Positions 1 to 10,418 of a stretch of DNA of 64,000 nucleotides are shown one piece after another. Within the stretch, counting starts at the first letter, position 1, and the number at the start of each line of letters is the position of its first letter. The notes under the pieces are model-generated. The model was not told the origin of the DNA. It saw only the letters and a program-made list of their open reading frames with translations, and made no database searches. This DNA comes from Ascarosepion bandense (taxonomy: Eukaryota > Mollusca > Cephalopoda > Sepiida > Sepiidae). Where the stretch lies: positions 3,491,501 through 3,555,500 of the forward strand of contig JBBBDQ010000913.1 of NCBI GenBank assembly GCA_037127315.1. The letters run 5' to 3'. A program made the translations under genes and the position numbers.

Positions 1-98
1 AAGAAGAAGAAGAAGAAAGAGGAATATATTCATCGAAGAAAAAAATTTGAAAGATGAAATAAAAAAAAGAATTAGGAGAAAAAGAATTGAAAGAAAAC

Positions 99-131
<33 letters not shown>

Positions 132-780
132 AGAAGAAAGAGGAATATGTTCTTAGAAGAAGAAAAATTTGAGAGACGAGATAAAAGAAGAATTAGAAGA
201 AGAAAAAATTAAAAGAAAACGAAGAAGAAGAAGAAGAAGAAGAAGAAGAAGAAGAAGAATATGAGGCCATAACGGAAACAAAATGATGGAAGAGAGGGAA
301 ACTGGCGGAAGGAAAAAGAGGAGCAAAGAAGAAAGAAGAAGAGGCGATAACTGAAGTGGAGTGAAAAAGGGAGGAGAATTAAGTGGCTAAGAAGAAGAAG
401 AAGAAGAAGAAGAAGAATGTGAGGCCATAACGAAAAGAAAGAGTAAGTAGTGGAAGGAAGAGGAAGGTCAAAGAAAAAAGAAGAAGAAAAAGAAGAAGAA
501 AAAGAAGAAATGGACGATATAAGTACACAACAAACACAATACTAGAAGAAGAAAAAATGCTGGGAATATCAATAAAATAATAAGAATAATAGGAAAATAA
601 AAGAAGAAGAAGGAAAAGAAGAGGAAGAGGGGGGAGAAGAAAAAGAAAAAAGAAGAATGTGTAATAAAAATGACAAGGGCGTCAAAGAAGTTGAACGAAT
701 TGGAAAGGAAAGGAGGTTCACAGAAAAAAACAAGAACGTGAAGCAATAATGAAAGCGAAATGGAAGTAGAAGGAGAAACA
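1..780. repeat. polypurine (GAA)n-rich tract
   Basis: Almost pure A/G on the plus strand, built from runs of GAA separated by degenerate spacers such as AGAGGAATATGTTC that recur two or three times, so it is a decayed compound microsatellite. Long lysine/glutamate or phenylalanine frames across it are translated repeat. The RTE-type LINE elsewhere in the window ends in (GAA)n, which could have seeded it; no LINE coding is visible here. Confidence 0.9.
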
Positions 781-967
781 AGTTTGAGTTTTGTTTAACA
801 GCATATCAACACCTCTGTGGGTTATTTAATGCCAGAAAGGTGGGGTTTTAACGAGTTTTTTTTAATATTCGGTTATAGTGAGAAGGCTAATTTAGTCAGA
901 TTTTAATGAAATTTTGTTTTTGTTCTTTTTTATATTAGAAAACTGAAAATGTCTGCTAGTTTTGTAT
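781..967. other. no recognised feature
   Basis: Mixed AT-rich sequence between the polypurine tract and repeat Q. I see no coding, tRNA-like or terminal-repeat signal. Confidence 0.6.
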
Positions 968-1280
968 TAAAAAACGTTTTGCTGAGAATAATTTTTTTCC
1001 TTCAAAAATGTATGTTGGTAATATTTTTCCTTCAAAAATGTATATTTTTCTATAAAAGTCTATTTTTATGTATATATTTCTATAGAAGTGAATTTTTATA
1101 CTTTCATAGAGTTTTGACCCCAGATTGGAGGTCAAACTATTTGCCCATAGCTAGGACCCTAACAGGTGCTACCACTCCGGGTCAGGGTGGACCTGAAAAC
1201 AACAAGAGGTAGTTCCATGCTCATCACAACCTCCCAATCAGAGGCCTTGCTGCCGGAAGTAGTTTACTGTCATGCCCAGG
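968..1280. repeat. dispersed repeat Q, copy 1
   Basis: A second copy lies at 33420-33730 in the same orientation. Shared blocks in the same order include CCTTCAAAAATGTATATTT, TATAAAAGTCTATTTTTATG, GTAGTTCCATGC, CTTGCTGCCGGA and GTCATGC. The 3' half is GC-richer than its surroundings. The 87-codon open frame starting at 949 is a by-product. Class unknown: no tRNA boxes, terminal repeats or coding signature seen. Confidence 0.75.
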
Positions 1281-1423
1281 ACCGGAGAAACAAGTGGAAA
1301 ATGGAGAAAGGTCAAAGAAATAACAAGAAAATGTAGAAGAAAGGGGAAGGGGATGTAACGCAACGCTGGAAAACAGAGAGAAGTGAAAGGTAAAAAGAAA
1401 ACTTTGCCGGTTTTAATATCAGT

Positions 1424-2332
1424 CAGTTAACTGCAAAAAGCGATACACGCTCGGGCGATCATGTCTCGAAAGAGACATGACTGACTGGGCAAAGGATTTT
1501 CCCGCAGTAGGTTGCCATTACTTTCTACGGTAGACTGGTTGCCAACCAAGGCTATAAAACCCAATCTGTCCTGTTATTTGGCTCATAGCTAGAGGGAGAA
1601 GTTATGTATTATATTATTAAGTAGTAATTAGTGGGGGATCAGTTTATTCCTTCATAACAATAGAAAACCGATCCCCTACTTTATGCCTAGTAGAAACCTT
1701 AATCATGTTTCTAACTATAATATTCAGTCAATCAGTTAAGTGCCATACATATTACACACTCGGGTGATCATATCTCGAAAGAGACATGACTAACTGGGTA
1801 GAAAATTATCCCGCAGTAAGTTGCCATTACTTCCTGCGGTAGACTGGATGCCAAACAAGGCTATAGAACCAAAACCGTTTTTTTATTTGACTCATAGCTA
1901 GAAGGAGAAAATACATATTATATTATTAAGTAGTAATTAGTGGGGGATCAGTTTATTACTTCATAACAATAGAAAACCGATCCCCTACTTTATGCACAGT
2001 AGAAACCTTAATCATGTTTCTAACTATTATATTCAGTCAGTCAGTTAAATGCCATACGTGATATAAGTTTGGGCGATCATGTCTCGAAAGAAACAAAACT
2101 GACTGGGCAGAAGATTATCCCGCAGTAGATTGCCATTTCTTTCTTCGGTAGACTGGTTGAACGCCAAAGCTATAGAAGCCAATCTGTCCTGTTATTTAAC
2201 CCATAACTGGAGGGAAGAAACGGATTCCTACCTTTCCCAAGGGTATTAGCGCGTGAGTGAATGCAAAGAATTCAACGGGTATTTGAACTCGACTTGAACT
2301 TGAATCGATATCCACAGCACCACAACGCACAA
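1424..2332 (-). mobile_element. SA SINE trimer with hairpin linkers
   Basis: Three body units (about 1424-1605, 1724-1910, 2036-2332) sharing GTTAAGTGCCATACGTGATA, TGACTGACTGGGCAGAAG and GGTTGCCATT. Adjacent units are joined by ~65 bp linkers near 1630-1690 and 1935-1995 that fold on themselves (GGGGATCAGTTT against AAAACCGATCCCC). In the element's sense (minus strand) only the first unit, at the high-coordinate end, carries the degraded tRNA-like head ending CCACAACGCAC on the plus strand. It is therefore one promoter head followed by three bodies. Same design at 7590, 28249 and 52491. Confidence 0.85.
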
Positions 2333-2432
2333 GCAGGTTTTAATAAGCAAGAAAAAGCAAGAAATGTATAGAAAACAGCGAGAAAGAGTAAAAGAATCAA
2401 TGAGAAAAGAAGAAAATAATTGAAAAGGCATT

Positions 2433-2768
2433 TTTTTTTTTAATCGTATCACCCCGAGCAAGGCGGTAACGCCACTGATGTACCGGGGGCTACGTAATAG
2501 TGGAAAGATTGGAAAAGAGAAAGCCGGAAACCACATCCTAAACAGGGAACAAGGGATGGGCCTCTTAACGTGGGTGGAGTGTGAAACGAACGATAGATTG
2601 ATCTATCTACTCCAATTGAAAAAAAAAAAACAAAGTGAGAAGATTGGAAAAGAGAAAGCCGGAAACCACATCCTAAACAGGGAACAAGGGATGGGCCTCT
2701 TAACCTGTTCAATAGACGTGGGTGGAGTGTGAACCGGGCGATAGATGGATCTATCTACTCCAATTGAA
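2433..2768 (-). mobile_element. SB SINE dimer with one LINE-type tail
   Basis: Read on the minus strand, two ~140 bp bodies (unit containing CCGGCTTTCTCTTTTCCAA) are followed by one 3' tail (GTGGCGTTACCGCCTTGCTC, then GGGGTGATACGATT and poly-A). The tail occupies 2433-2500 and is present once. The same tail ends LINE LB at 62165-62757. The two bodies are nearly identical, so the dimer is recent or homogenised. Tc-rich linkers appear as A runs on the plus strand. Confidence 0.85.
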
Positions 2769-2885
2769 AAAAAACTGCAAAAATTCAGAGTTGATAAATT
2801 AATACTAAATACGCACTTTCAAAAGGTGATGTTTCATTGCAAACTTATACATTGACCTAATAAAAGAATAAATCCTAAATCAAAA

Positions 2886-2995
2886 GTGAAATATTGATTT
2901 TCTAAGCGCAGCATAGATTTGGCACAGGGCCGAAAGCATTGGTTACCCAGTGAGGATCGCAATCCCTACGCAATTTTAATATGCTCTATGACTAA
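2886..2995 (-). mobile_element. SC SINE, partial
   Basis: Matches the SC element at 51436-51571: TTGATTTTCTAAGCGCAGC, then GGCACAGGGCC and TACCCAGTGAGGATC. Only the T-arm/B-box half of the tRNA-like head and the short body survive. Confidence 0.7.
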
Positions 2996-3082
2996 ACTAT
3001 CGCTCGGTTCACACTCCACCCACGTCTACCCCTTGTTCCTTGTTTAGGATGTGGTTTCCGGCTTTCTCTTTTCCAATCTATT
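2996..3082 (+). mobile_element. SB SINE fragment
   Basis: Plus-sense SB body (CTATCGCTCGGTTCACACTC through GGTTTCCGGCTTTCTC) cut off by a (TAT)n microsatellite and lacking the LINE-type tail. Confidence 0.75.
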
Positions 3083-3342
3083 ATTATTATTATTATTATT
3101 ATTACTGAGATACCTCGCTTTTTTCTTTTCTTTCACTCTCTTCTTTTATCTGCTTCATTTCGACCATTTCTTTTTTTTCTTTTTCTTTTTTCTTTTTCTT
3201 CTTCTTTTTCTTTATGTTATTCATCTTTTTCCTTGCGTAATCATCATTAAATATTTCAATATTCCGCTTCCTTCTTTTTTGTATCATATTTCTTCTTCTT
3301 CTTCTTCTTCTTCTTCTTCTTCTTCTTCTTCTTCTTCTTCTT

Positions 3343-3375
<33 letters not shown>

Positions 3376-3627
3376 GGTATACATCGCTTTCTTTCTTCCA
3401 CTCTTGTTGTAATTGTCTACTACACTCATTTCTTCTTCTTCATCATCAGTAAATATTTCCAATATTTCGTTTCTTTCTTTCTTTTCTTTAATCTTTCTTC
3501 TTCTTTTTCTTCTCATTTTTTTCTTCTTTTGTCTCTTATTCTTCCATTATTATTATTATTATTAATATACCTCGCTTTCTGTCTTTCTTCCACTATTGTT
3601 TTTATTGTGTACTTCATTTCTTCTTCT

Positions 3628-3667
<40 letters not shown>

Positions 3668-3765
3668 TTCTTCTTGCAATATACCCTTGCCACTATTTCC
3701 ACTTTGTCACCTCATTTTTCTTTCCATCATTCAATTCGTATCTTTTACATTCTTAATCTTAATAT
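3083..3765. repeat. compound microsatellite (TAT)n, (TTC)n, (CTTT)n
   Basis: Blocks of TAT, TTC and CTTT separated by similar ~80 bp spacers (ACTTCATTTCTTCTTCTTC recurs), so the whole block was also amplified as a larger unit. Serine, phenylalanine and asparagine runs in all frames are artefacts. Confidence 0.9.
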
Positions 3766-3769
3766 AATC

Positions 3770-5736
3770 AACATCATCATTATTGTCATTCCGATTTCTG
3801 CTATGGTCACACTACCTACCAAAACTAGAAGATCGAAAGCAGGTAAGGGTGTTTGGTTATGGCTACATTTTATTTCTTTTTCTAACTCCCACAACATCAC
3901 TAGTGTATATGGACAAAGATATTTGTAGTGAGTGGCAAGACAATTTCTTTGTATATCTCTTAAGCTGGGGTTTCCAGAGATTCTTTCAATGTGCTGTTTT
4001 GTTCCATTTTTTTATCATTCCAAGTGCACCTACCATCATTGGTCTGATTCTTGTTTTCAATTTCCACATTTTTTCTATTTCAATTTCCAGGTCTTTATAT
4101 TTTGACAGTTTTTCAAATTCCTTGGTTGCTATGTTACAATCGGCTGGACAAGCCATATCAATTGTTAGGCAAGTTTTTTTTTCATTTTTGTTTTTAATAA
4201 TAACGTCCGGCTTATTTGCTCCAATTTTCCTGTCTGTGTAGATGGTGTAATCCTATACAATGGTGACATCTTCTATTTCTGATACTGGTGCTGGGTAATC
4301 ATACAAGTGATTGTTTACATATTTTCCATAGTGTTTGCAATTTGTCCAGTGTAAATATTTCCCCACAGCATCGTGAGGATTTATATATTCATTTGGGGCA
4401 AGTATGTGCGTTGTGGCGCATTGGATATCGGCTCGGAACGAGAAATCGGGGAGCCGGGTTCGAATTCCAGCTGAATTCATTGCATTCACTTACGCGCAAA
4501 TACCCTTGGGAAAGGTATTAATCCGTCTGTTCCTTCCAGTTATGGATTAAATAACAGGACAGATTGGGTTCTATAGCCTTGGTCGGCAATCAGTCTACCG
4601 CAGAAAGCAATGGCAACCTACTGCGGGATAATCTTCTGCCCAGTCAGTCATGTCTAGAAAGTGTATCACGTATAGCACTTAACTGACTGACAGAACATCC
4701 CTGAGATTAGATGGTCTATTGTTTCTTGGTGTTTATCACAAAACCTGCATTTTGGATCCACATTCTTATATATATTATTTGTCTGAAAGTTCCTTGTGAA
4801 AAGACTTTTGTCTTGTGCTGCAAGAATAAAGCCTTCAGTCTCAGACTTTAATCCAGATGTACGTAACCATCGATGAGTATTAACTTTATCAACATTTGAT
4901 TTATTGGCACGTTCTGGATATTGGCCATGTAAAGTTTTGTCTTGCCAGCGTTGTTTTATCTGTTCACGAGCATTATCTGTGCTTTCATTTTCATATTTTT
5001 TGCCGCAATATTTGGTTCTTGGTTTCTGTTTTGCTTTTCTACAGAATCTACTAACTGTATATCTTGTTTGTATTTACTGCCTTCTTTTATTATTGAATAT
5101 TTTTTTCTTTCTGTTTTCATGTTGTTTGACTAATTGCATCCAGTCCTTTGTTGTTTCTATGTATGTTAGTAAGTCAATAGTTGTTGTCTTGTATGACAAT
5201 TCTAACTGAATTAGACCTCTTACACCTTCTTTACGGGGTATGTATTGACGGTCTACATCAGCCTTTAGATGATGCATCTTATGTTTAGAAAAGAGCTTTA
5301 TTGTATTAGAATCCATTCGTATGGTGTCGTTTAGAGTCCAGTTCAAGATGTTGAAACTATATTGAAACAATGGGATGGCAAGGTTATAAATGGCCATAAT
5401 TCTGTTCTGAGAATTCAATTCATTTTTTAATATCAGTCGTAGCCTTTTATAGTACTCTTTACGCAATATTTTTATTCATATTTATGGTGAATTCTTTCAC
5501 TCTCGTTTGCACCTATGTACTTATAAGCTTCTTCTTGCGCTAAATCTTTTATTGTTACAGCAGGGTCTAAGCTAATTGAGGATGTTTGTTGTAGCGATCC
5601 TCGTAAAACTGTAGCTTTAGCACATTTATTCAAATTGAATTTCATTCCAGTGTCTTCACTGAAGCATTTTACAGTTTGCAGATCTTCCAGCTCATTATCA
5701 TTCCTAGCATATAACTTTAAGTTATTATTATTATTA
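3770..5736 (-). pseudogene. LINE LA copy 1, 3' part of reverse transcriptase ORF (broken)
   Basis: Minus-strand remains of a non-LTR retrotransposon ORF. From high to low coordinate I read the end of the reverse transcriptase palm and thumb (LKLYARNDNELEDL, then CFSEDTGMKFNLNKCAKAT), a conserved block with MHHLKADVDRQYIPRKEGVR near 5200-5290, the QYPV-type linker, a C2HC-like knuckle region, and the terminal nuclease-like region at 3900-4250. Frame breaks and stops are frequent. A SINE (4405-4691) sits inside the knuckle region. It is truncated at its 5' end just after where the YxDD catalytic box should lie. A second copy abuts at 5720. Family (RLE-type, R2/R4-like) is my inference from the terminal domain. 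Confidence 0.85.
4405..4691 (+). mobile_element. SA SINE, full-length monomer inside LINE LA
   Basis: Begins GTGCGTTGTGGCGCATTGG and has a tRNA-like head with A box TGGCGCATTGG and B box GGTTCGAATTCC near 4457, then the body (TACGCGCAAATACCC, CTACCGCAGAAAGCAATGGC, CTGCCCAGTCAGTCATG) and ends TTAACTGACTGA. LA copy 2 at about 6375 gives the empty site (GGGGCAAGCACAGAACAG); here GGGGCAAG and CAGAAC flank the SINE, with no obvious target duplication. The body has lost a few bases of the palindromic GTCTCNNNNGAGACATGA segment. Confidence 0.9.
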
Positions 5737-6756
5737 TGTCATTTTTCATCATATTTCGATTTCTGCTTTGGTCTCACTACCAACCAAGTCTGCGGGGAGA
5801 CCTAAGGCAGGTAGTGGCGTGTTGTTATGACTCCATTTCATGTTTTTCTATCTTCCCTATCATCCCCAGCATTACATAGATAACGTTTTCCTTAGTGTGT
5901 GGGCTGTACTTAATAAGACAATTTTTTGTATATCTCTTAAGCTGGGGTTTCCAGGGATTCTTTCAATGTGTTGTTTTGTTCCATTTTTTATCATTCCAAG
6001 TGCACCTACTATCACTGGTACAACTCTTGTTTTCAATTTCCACATTTTTTCCTATTTCAATTTCCAGGTCTTTATATTTTGACAGTTTTTCAAATTCCTT
6101 GGTTGCTATGTTACAATCGGCTGGACAAGCCATATCAATTAATAGACAAGTTTTCTCCTTCTGGTTTTTAACAATAATGTCTGGCCTGTTTGCTTCAATT
6201 TTTCTGTCTGTGTAGATGGTGTAATCCCATAGAATGGTTACATCTTCTATTTCTGTAACCGGTGCTGGATGATGTTCATACCAGTGTTTGTTTACAGCTT
6301 TTCCATAATGTTTGCACATTGCCCAATGTAAATATTGCCCAACTCTATCGTGGCGATTTTTATATTCGTTTGGGGCAAGCACAGAACAGCCTGAGATTAG
6401 GTGGTCTATTGTTTCTTGGTGTTTATCACAAAACCTGCATTTTGGATCCATATTATTATGCATAATATTTGCCTGAAAGTTTCTCGTGAAAAGACTTTGG
6501 TCTTGTGCTGCAAGTATAAATCCTTCAGTTTCAGACTTTAATCCAATGCACGTAACCATCGATGAGTATTAACTTTGTCAACATTGGATTTATTAGCACG
6601 TACTGGATATTGGCCATGCAGAGGTTTGTCTTGCCAGCGCTGTTTCATCTTTTCAAGAGCTTTATCTTTGGCTTTCATTTTCATATTTTTTGCTGCAATA
6701 ATTGGTTCTTGGCTACTGTTTTGCTTTTTTACAGAATCTACTAACTGTAAATCTTG

Positions 6757-6807
<51 letters not shown>

Positions 6808-6830
6808 TGTAGTAACAGAACAAAGACGTA
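5720..6830 (-). pseudogene. LINE LA copy 2, zinc knuckle and nuclease-like C-terminus
   Basis: The longest readable LA frame (5963-6559) shows, in order, FILAAQDQSLFTRNFQANI, a knuckle CRFCDKHQETIDHLISGC, the conserved HDRVGQYLHWAMCKHYG block, and a terminal domain with RPDIIV, LIDMACPAD and EKLSKYKDLEIEI. The spaced PD, D and K residues resemble the PD-(D/E)XK restriction-like nuclease of R2/R4-type LINEs. Upstream coding (KQDLQLVDSV, WQDKPLHGQYPV) continues in another frame to about 6754, where (TTA)n begins. The 3' end near 5720 is TGACATAATAATAATAAT on the sense strand, so the element ends in a TAA repeat. Broken by frameshifts; no complete ORF. Confidence 0.9.
6755..6808. repeat. (TTA)n microsatellite
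   Basis: About 18 TTA units immediately upstream of the truncated LA copy 2; they mark its 5' break point. Confidence 0.95.
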
Positions 6831-6869
6831 GAGGAGAAATCATAGCCACAATAGAATTAAATGTCCTAT

Positions 6870-6938
6870 CAACATAATATTAAAGGTAGTAATAATAATA
6901 GTATTAGTTGTCACATTAATCGTAGTTGTAATATTAAA

Positions 6939-7007
<69 letters not shown>

Positions 7008-7033
7008 GGAAATGAAAAATAAATTCCGACAGT
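6870..7033. repeat. AT-rich ATTAAA motif repeats and (TA)n
   Basis: Degenerate units built on AATATTAAAnGTAnTAGTAA, then (TA)n at 6942-7004. The same degenerate units resume at 7340-7510, so the foldback at 7034-7333 was inserted into, or grew within, one AT-rich array. Confidence 0.7.
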
Positions 7034-7333
7034 GTGAGATAAAAAATAAAATAAATATTTGAGAAACAACAAAATATGGATTTATAACATTATAATGTTT
7101 CGGTTGTTATAACCATCATCAGGGCTTATATTTTTAGTACTGTGAAGTTTTTGGGTGTTACGGCTTGTTACACATTTCTAAATTCATTCACAGGCTGTAA
7201 CACCAAAAACTTCACACTACTAAACAAATATAACCCTGATGATGGCTATAACAACCGAAACATTATAATTTTGGCTACCCTACAATAAATCCATATTTTA
7301 GTGTTTCTCAAATATTTATTTTATTTTTTACCT
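7034..7333. mobile_element. foldback element FB1
   Basis: Two arms of ~130 bp (7034-7164 and 7197-7333) are imperfect reverse complements. Both include TTGAGAAAC/GTTTCTCAA, AATGTTTCGGTTGTTATA against its complement, CATCATCAGGG against CCCTGATGATGG, and AAACTTCAC. Arms are separated by about 32 bp. No coding. The CTGATGATGG..CCGAAAC combination also occurs in the FB3 foldback and resembles a decayed hammerhead core, but stem closure is poor. Confidence 0.8.
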
Positions 7334-7589
7334 CATAATATTAAATGTAATAACAATCATAATATTAAAAGTATTAGTAAACATAACATTAAATGTGATA
7401 AGGATCATAAAATTAAAAGTAGCAGTAAACAGTAAACTTAATGTTAAGTGTAAAAACAATTCTAATATTAAAAATGCTAGTAAACAATATTATACCTAAT
7501 ATTAAACAAATTTCATCTATCATCTTAATTCTTCGTCTTTTATTGTTTTCTCTCATTAATATGGGTTTTCTCTCATTAATACTAATTGG
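7334..7589. other. AT-rich degenerate repeats, nothing else seen
   Basis: Continuation of the ATTAAA-type units followed by a doubled CTCTCATTAATA motif near 7550. No gene signal. Confidence 0.6.
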
Positions 7590-8000
7590 ATGTGCGTTGT
7601 GCGGGAAAATCCTCTGACCAGTCTGTCATGTCTCGTTCGAGATATGATTACCCAAACCGTGTATCATGTATGGCACTTAACTGACTGAATATAATAGTTA
7701 GAAGCATGATTAAGGCTTCTACTGGGCATGAAGTGGAGGATCGGTTTTCTATTGTTATGAATTAATACACTGATCCCCCTCTAATTACTACTTAATAATA
7801 TAATACATATCTTATACCTCTAGCTATGAGTCAAGTAACAGGACATTTTGTGTTCTATAGCCTTGGCTGCCAACCAGTCTAGCGTAGAAAGCAATGGCAA
7901 CCTACTGCGGGATGATCTTCTGCCCGGTCAGTCATGTCTCTTACGAGACATGATCGCCCAAAGTGCGTATCACGTATGGCACATAACTAACTCATTAATA
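7590..8000 (+). mobile_element. SA SINE dimer (headless) with hairpin linker
   Basis: A truncated first body (7595-7690), the ~65 bp hairpin linker (GGAGGATCGGTTTT against ACTGATCCCCCTC near 7737-7790), then a second body (TCTAGCTATGAGTC, CCTTGGCTGCCAACCAGTCT, GCAATGGCAACCTACTGCGG) ending near 8000. The tRNA head is missing. Confidence 0.8.
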
Positions 8001-8161
8001 GTGGTTTTCTATCTCACATTGTTTGATACTAAGAAATAACTCCACTTTGCGTCTAAGTGGCTTTATTGATCGTCCCTTCTCGGTATTTACTCTTGTTTAT
8101 TGTCAAAATTAGGGCAACGCTGCCTTAGGATTAAGATTCTCATGAGCGGCAAAACTCAATA
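8001..8161. other. no recognised feature
   Basis: Short transition between the SA dimer and the minisatellite. Nothing recognised. Confidence 0.5.
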
Positions 8162-8350
8162 CATAGTAATGAAGGAAGAGGTTAGACTGACATATTAATT
8201 AAGAATTAGTTAAACCCGACAAACTAATTAGGGAAGAAATAATGTCGAGATAGTAAGCAAGGAAGAGGCTAACCGGACATATTAATTAGGGAAGAGGTAA
8301 TTGCGACATACTAATTAGGAAAGAGATTAACACGTCATACTAATTAAGGA

Positions 8351-9240
8351 AGAGCATTAACACGTTATACTGATCAAAGAAGAGATAATCCCGGATACTA
8401 ATTAAAAAAGAGATTAACATGTCATACTAATTAAGGAAGAAGGTAATCCCGGCATACTAATTAAGGAAGCGATTAACACGTTATACTGATCAAAGAAGAG
8501 ATAATCCCGGATACTAATTAAAAAAGAGATTAACATGTCATACTAATTAAGGAAGAAGGTAATCCCGGCATACTAATTAAGGAAGCGATTAACACGTTAT
8601 ACTGATCAAAGAAGAGATAATCCCGGATACTAATTAAAAAAGAGATTAACATGTCATACTAATTAAGGAAGAAGGTAATCCCGGCATACTAATTAAGGAA
8701 GCGATTAACACGTTATACTGATCAAAGAAGAGATAATCCCGGATACTAATTAAAAAAGAGATTAACATGTCATACTAATTAAGGAAGAAGGTAATCCCGG
8801 CATACTAATTAAGGAAGCGATTAACACGTTATACTGATCAAAGAAGAGATAATCCCGGATACTAATTAAAAAAGAGATTAACATATCATACTAATTAAGG
8901 AAGAAGGTAATCCCGGCATACTAATTAAGGAAGCGATTAACACGTTATACTGATCAAAGAAGAGATAATCCCGGATACTAATTAAAAAAGAGATTAACAC
9001 GTCATACTAATTAAGGAAGAAGGTAATCCCGGCATACTAATTAAGGAAGCGATTAACACGTTATACTGATCAAAGAAGAGATAATCCCGGATACTAATTA
9101 AAAAAGAGATTAACATGTCATACTAATTAAGGAAGAAGGTAATCCCAGCATACTAATTAAGGAAGCGATTAACACGTTATACTGATCAAAGAAGAGGTAA
9201 TCCCGGATACTAATTAAAAAAGAGATTAACATGTCATACT
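8351..9240. repeat. 116 bp higher-order repeat block 1
   Basis: Eight occurrences of TTAACACGTTATACTGATCA spaced 116 bp apart (for example 8461 and 8577 for the same flanking bases). Each unit is four monomers of 29, 28, 30 and 29 bp. Late units carry marker variants: ACATATCAT near 8881, ACACGTCAT near 8998 and CCCAGCAT near 9144. Confidence 0.93.
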
Positions 9241-9479
9241 AATAAAGAAAGATGTAATTCCGGCATACTAATCAGGAAAGAGGTAATCCAGACGTACTTA
9301 ATAGTGAAGAAATAATCCCAAGATAGTTAGCAAGGAAGAGGTTAACCGAACATACTAATTAGGGAAAAATAATATCAACAGAGTAATTGGGGAAGAGATT
9401 AACCCGACATACAAATTAAGGAAGATTTAATCCCGACATACTAATTAGGAAAGTGGTTAACACAAAATACTAATTAGGG

Positions 9480-9945
9480 AAGAAATATTCCCGACATAGT
9501 ACTTAAGGAAATATTCCCGACATAGTACTTAAGGAAATACTCCCGACATAGTATTTAAGGTAATATTCCCAACATAGTACTTAAGGAAATATTCCCGACA
9601 TAGTACTTAAGGAAATATTCCCGACATAGTACTTAAGGAAATACTCCCGACATAGTACTTAAGGAAATACTCCCGACATAGTACTTAAGGAAATATTCCC
9701 GACATAGTACTTAAGGAAATATTCCCGACATAGCACTTAAGGAAATATTCCCGACATAGTACTTAAGGAAATATTCCCGACATAGCACTTAAGGAAATAT
9801 TCCCGACATAGTATTTAAGGAAATACTCCCGACATAGTATTTAAGGAAATACTCCCGACATAGTACTTAAGGAAATATTCCCAACATAGTACTTAAGGAA
9901 ATATTCCCGACATAGTACTTAAGGAAATATTCCCGACATTAAGGA
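9480..9945. repeat. 26 bp sub-array 1
   Basis: About 17 units of GTACTTAAGGAAATATTCCC plus GACATA. It derives from the same monomer by loss of about 3 bp. Variants (AATACTCCC, AGCACTT, AGTATTT) occur in a fixed order repeated in sub-array 2. Confidence 0.93.
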
Positions 9946-10418
9946 AAAGGTTAATCAGACATAGTAAGTAAAGAAAAGGTAATTAGGAAATAGGTAATCA
10001 CGTCATAATAATTAAAGAAGAAATATTACTGAAATGTTAATCAGGAAAAAAGTTATCCCGACATACTAATTTGAGAAGAGCTTAACCCGATATATTAATT
10101 ATGCAAGTGATAATCCCGGCGTACTTATACGGAAAAGGGTTAACCCGAAATACTAAATAGGGAAGAGATAATCTTAACTTACTAATTAGTGAAGAGTTTA
10201 AGCCTAAATCCTAATTAGTAAATAGGTAATCCCGTCATAATAATTAAAGAAGAAATATTACTGAAATGTTAATTAGGAAAAAGTTATCCCGACATAGTAA
10301 TTTGAGAAGAGCTTAACCCGATATATTAATGATGCAAAAGGTAATCCCGACGTACTAATTAGGGAAGAGGTTAACCCGACATACTAATTTGGAAGAGGTA
10401 ATCTTGACTTACTAATTA

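Noticed and set aside
7225..7260. Functional hammerhead in foldback FB1
   Set aside because: CTGATGA and CCGAAAC are present, but stem II cannot close with the usual G-C pair and stem III is AT-only; kept only as a resemblance.
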